DNA of 64,000 bases from Pseudomonadota bacterium (GTDB lineage Bacteria; Pseudomonadota; Gammaproteobacteria; Burkholderiales; SG8-39), in contig JANXRZ010000010.1 of the NCBI GenBank assembly GCA_025352885.1, positions 1 through 64,000 on the forward strand, written 5' to 3'. This document shows positions 62,968 through 64,000 of this stretch, piece after piece (positions within the stretch are counted from its first letter, which is position 1; every line of letters starts with the position of its first letter). A program made the position numbers and the translations under genes. The notes beneath the pieces were generated by a model that was not told the DNA's origin, did not search any database, and saw only the letters and a list, made by a program, of their open reading frames with translations.

Positions 62968-63702
62968 ATGCCACGCCTAGTCATTTTGTGCTTATTTGCG
63001 TTTTTCGTAACGTCGGCCGGTGCCAACGAGCAGCTGATTCGCCGTTCGATCGAGCCGAAGTTGAACGGCGCAAAAATCGAAGGCGTCCAGCCCTCGCCGA
63101 TTCCAGGTCTATTGGAAGTCCGCTTTCGCACGCCGCAAGGCATGCAAATCCTGTATTCGGACCCGAAGGGTGAAAACATCGTCCAGGGCGAGATCTTCGA
63201 TTCGAAGACGGGTCGTAACCTGACAGATGAGCGAATGAGCAAGCTCACGGCCATCAAGTTCGAGTCCCTGCCGCTCAACCAGGCGGTGAAGATCGTGCGT
63301 GGAAACGGCAAGCGGGTCGCCGCGATGTTTTCAGACCCCTACTGCCCGGCTTGCCAGTCCTTCGAGCAAACGCTCCAGCAGATGGATGACATGACGCTTT
63401 ACGTTTTCATGTTTCCGGTGATCCGCCCGGAGCGCATCGACGACTCCAAAAGCATCTGGTGCTCGCCGGACAAGGCCAAAGCCTGGCTCGATCTGGCGCT
63501 GCGTAAGAAGGCCCCCCCACCGGCGACTTGCGAAAATCCGGTCGATTCGATCGTTGCCTTCGGCCAAAGCATCGGGGTCAGGGCGACGCCAACGCTCTTT
63601 TTCGAAAACGGCGAGCGACAGCAGGGCGGGATGTCGTTACCGGAATTGCGCGCACGCCTCGATTCGATCGGCAAAGACGGCAAGCAGGCGAAGGCGAAGT
63701 AA
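62968..63702 (+). CDS. dsbC: Periplasmic disulfide isomerase DsbC/DsbG family
   Basis: A V-shaped dimeric thioredoxin-fold isomerase of the periplasm. The signal segment ends at SAGAN. The N-terminal dimerisation domain (about 20-80) precedes a thioredoxin domain with active site CPAC in FSDPYCPACQSFEQ and the cis-Pro in GVRATPTLFFENG. The CPAC sequence differs from CGYC of E. coli DsbC. A second Cys pair (WCSPDKA and TCENPVDS) matches the structural disulfide. The 244 residues fit. It converges with mltA, three bases apart. Confidence 0.93.
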   Translation: MPRLVILCLFAFFVTSAGANEQLIRRSIEPKLNGAKIEGVQPSPIPGLLEVRFRTPQGMQILYSDPKGENIVQGEIFDSKTGRNLTDERMSKLTAIKFESLPLNQAVKIVRGNGKRVAAMFSDPYCPACQSFEQTLQQMDDMTLYVFMFPVIRPERIDDSKSIWCSPDKAKAWLDLALRKKAPPPATCENPVDSIVAFGQSIGVRATPTLFFENGERQQGGMSLPELRARLDSIGKDGKQAKAK

Positions 63703-63704
63703 GC

Positions 63705-64000
63705 CTACCTCTGCTGGGCAGGGAGTGGCTGGCCCCGGGGCCATAGCAACCACAACTTGCCTTGTTGCCGCATGCGACCGGCCTGGTTGCCCGCCTCCTC
63801 GCCGGTCCCCCAAAAAAAATCCGCCCGAACGGCGCCTCGAATCGCGCCTCCAGTGTCCTGCGCCAGCACAAGCCGCTCGAGGGGGGATGACGAAAGCGGT
63901 AGCGTCGTCTGCATGAAGACGGGTGAACCCAATGGGATGTACGTTGGGTCCACGGCTACGCTGTAGCCGGGCGTGAGCGGCACCCCGAGGGCCCCGGGTG
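63705..64000 (-). CDS. mltA: Membrane-bound lytic transglycosylase MltA, C-terminal end (5' partial)
   Basis: The 3' end of a lytic transglycosylase that cleaves murein to anhydro-muropeptides; the start lies beyond the right edge. The visible part is the 3D domain with its aspartates: VPLTPGYSVAVDPTYIPLG, LVLAQDTGGAIRGAVRADFFWG and GEEAGNQAGRM. It ends KLWLLWPRG. Products of this enzyme feed the AmgK-MurU recycling route found at 43-45 kb. Confidence 0.92.
   Translation of the reverse strand, partial: PGALGVPLTPGYSVAVDPTYIPLGSPVFMQTTLPLSSSPLERLVLAQDTGGAIRGAVRADFFWGTGEEAGNQAGRMRQQGKLWLLWPRGQPLPAQQR

Noticed and set aside
1-64000. CRISPR arrays, insertion sequences, prophage or integrative elements
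   Set aside because: I found no regularly spaced repeats, no transposase, integrase or phage gene, and no direct repeats at tRNA 3' ends indicating an att site.

Overview
The window is a GC-rich, densely coding chromosomal segment from a Gram-negative proteobacterium, most likely a betaproteobacterium. Several gene orders support this: lptD-surA-pdxA-rsmA with divergent amgK-murU; dusB-fis-purH-purD; pepP-ubiH; miaB-ybeZ(phoH)-ybeY-corC-lnt-glyQ-glyS-gmhB-plsC; hemA-prfA-prmC; and argH | algZ-algR-hemC-hemD-hemX-hemY. Oxygen-dependent HemF, two UbiH-type hydroxylases and a complete Sox system indicate an aerobe able to oxidise thiosulfate. I see no insertion sequence, prophage, CRISPR array or conjugative gene.

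Layout. 1-0.3 kb: the 3' end of groEL and its terminator. 0.3-0.7 kb: a non-coding stretch with an unexplained second terminator, then tRNA-Phe, whose gene is overlapped in antisense by a methyltransferase reading frame. 1.8-4.0 kb: a Hanks-type Ser/Thr kinase and a family III CoA-transferase. 4.0-5.9 kb: gshA and a small conserved protein. 6-11.8 kb: an accessory metabolic stretch (MFS transporter, ornithine cyclodeaminase/mu-crystallin homologue, SDR, secreted beta-propeller, HupE/UreJ-like membrane protein, 4-OT tautomerase). 11.9-14 kb: eutB and eutC. 14-20.7 kb: soxR-C-D-Y-Z-A-X-B in one direction, with a clear sigma70 promoter whose spacer is a palindrome, the probable SoxR operator.

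20.8-25.6 kb: an M20 peptidase, then hemA-prfA-prmC-grxD. 25.6-29.7 kb: argH followed, with a 4-base overlap, by two tandem kinase genes whose proteins join an N-terminal Hanks kinase to a C-terminal cyclic-nucleotide-binding domain. 29.8-36.5 kb: the algZR-hemCDXY block facing hemF. 36.5-45.1 kb: purD, purH, fis and dusB, then ubiH, pepP, murU and amgK, all on the minus strand. 45.2-50.6 kb: lptD-surA-pdxA-rsmA. 50.7-61.6 kb: a long minus-strand housekeeping run (gloA, a YgjP-like protein, plsC, gmhB, glyS, glyQ, lnt, corC, ybeY, ybeZ, miaB, a small exported protein, tRNA-Met). 61.8-64 kb: a ubiquinone hydroxylase, dsbC and the 3' end of mltA.

How it works together. SoxYZ carries the sulfur substrate on the SoxY GGCGG tail. 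SoxXA loads it, SoxB hydrolyses sulfate, and SoxCD oxidises the remaining sulfane, so complete oxidation to sulfate is predicted. HemA, HemC, HemD, HemX, HemY and HemF supply tetrapyrroles to the cytochromes. LptD and SurA build the outer membrane; AmgK, MurU and MltA turn over and recycle murein. The most unusual element is the pair of kinase-cNMP fusion proteins in an operon with argH. The strongest regulatory signal is the soxR promoter-operator. I did not find an unmistakably new defence or mobile system.
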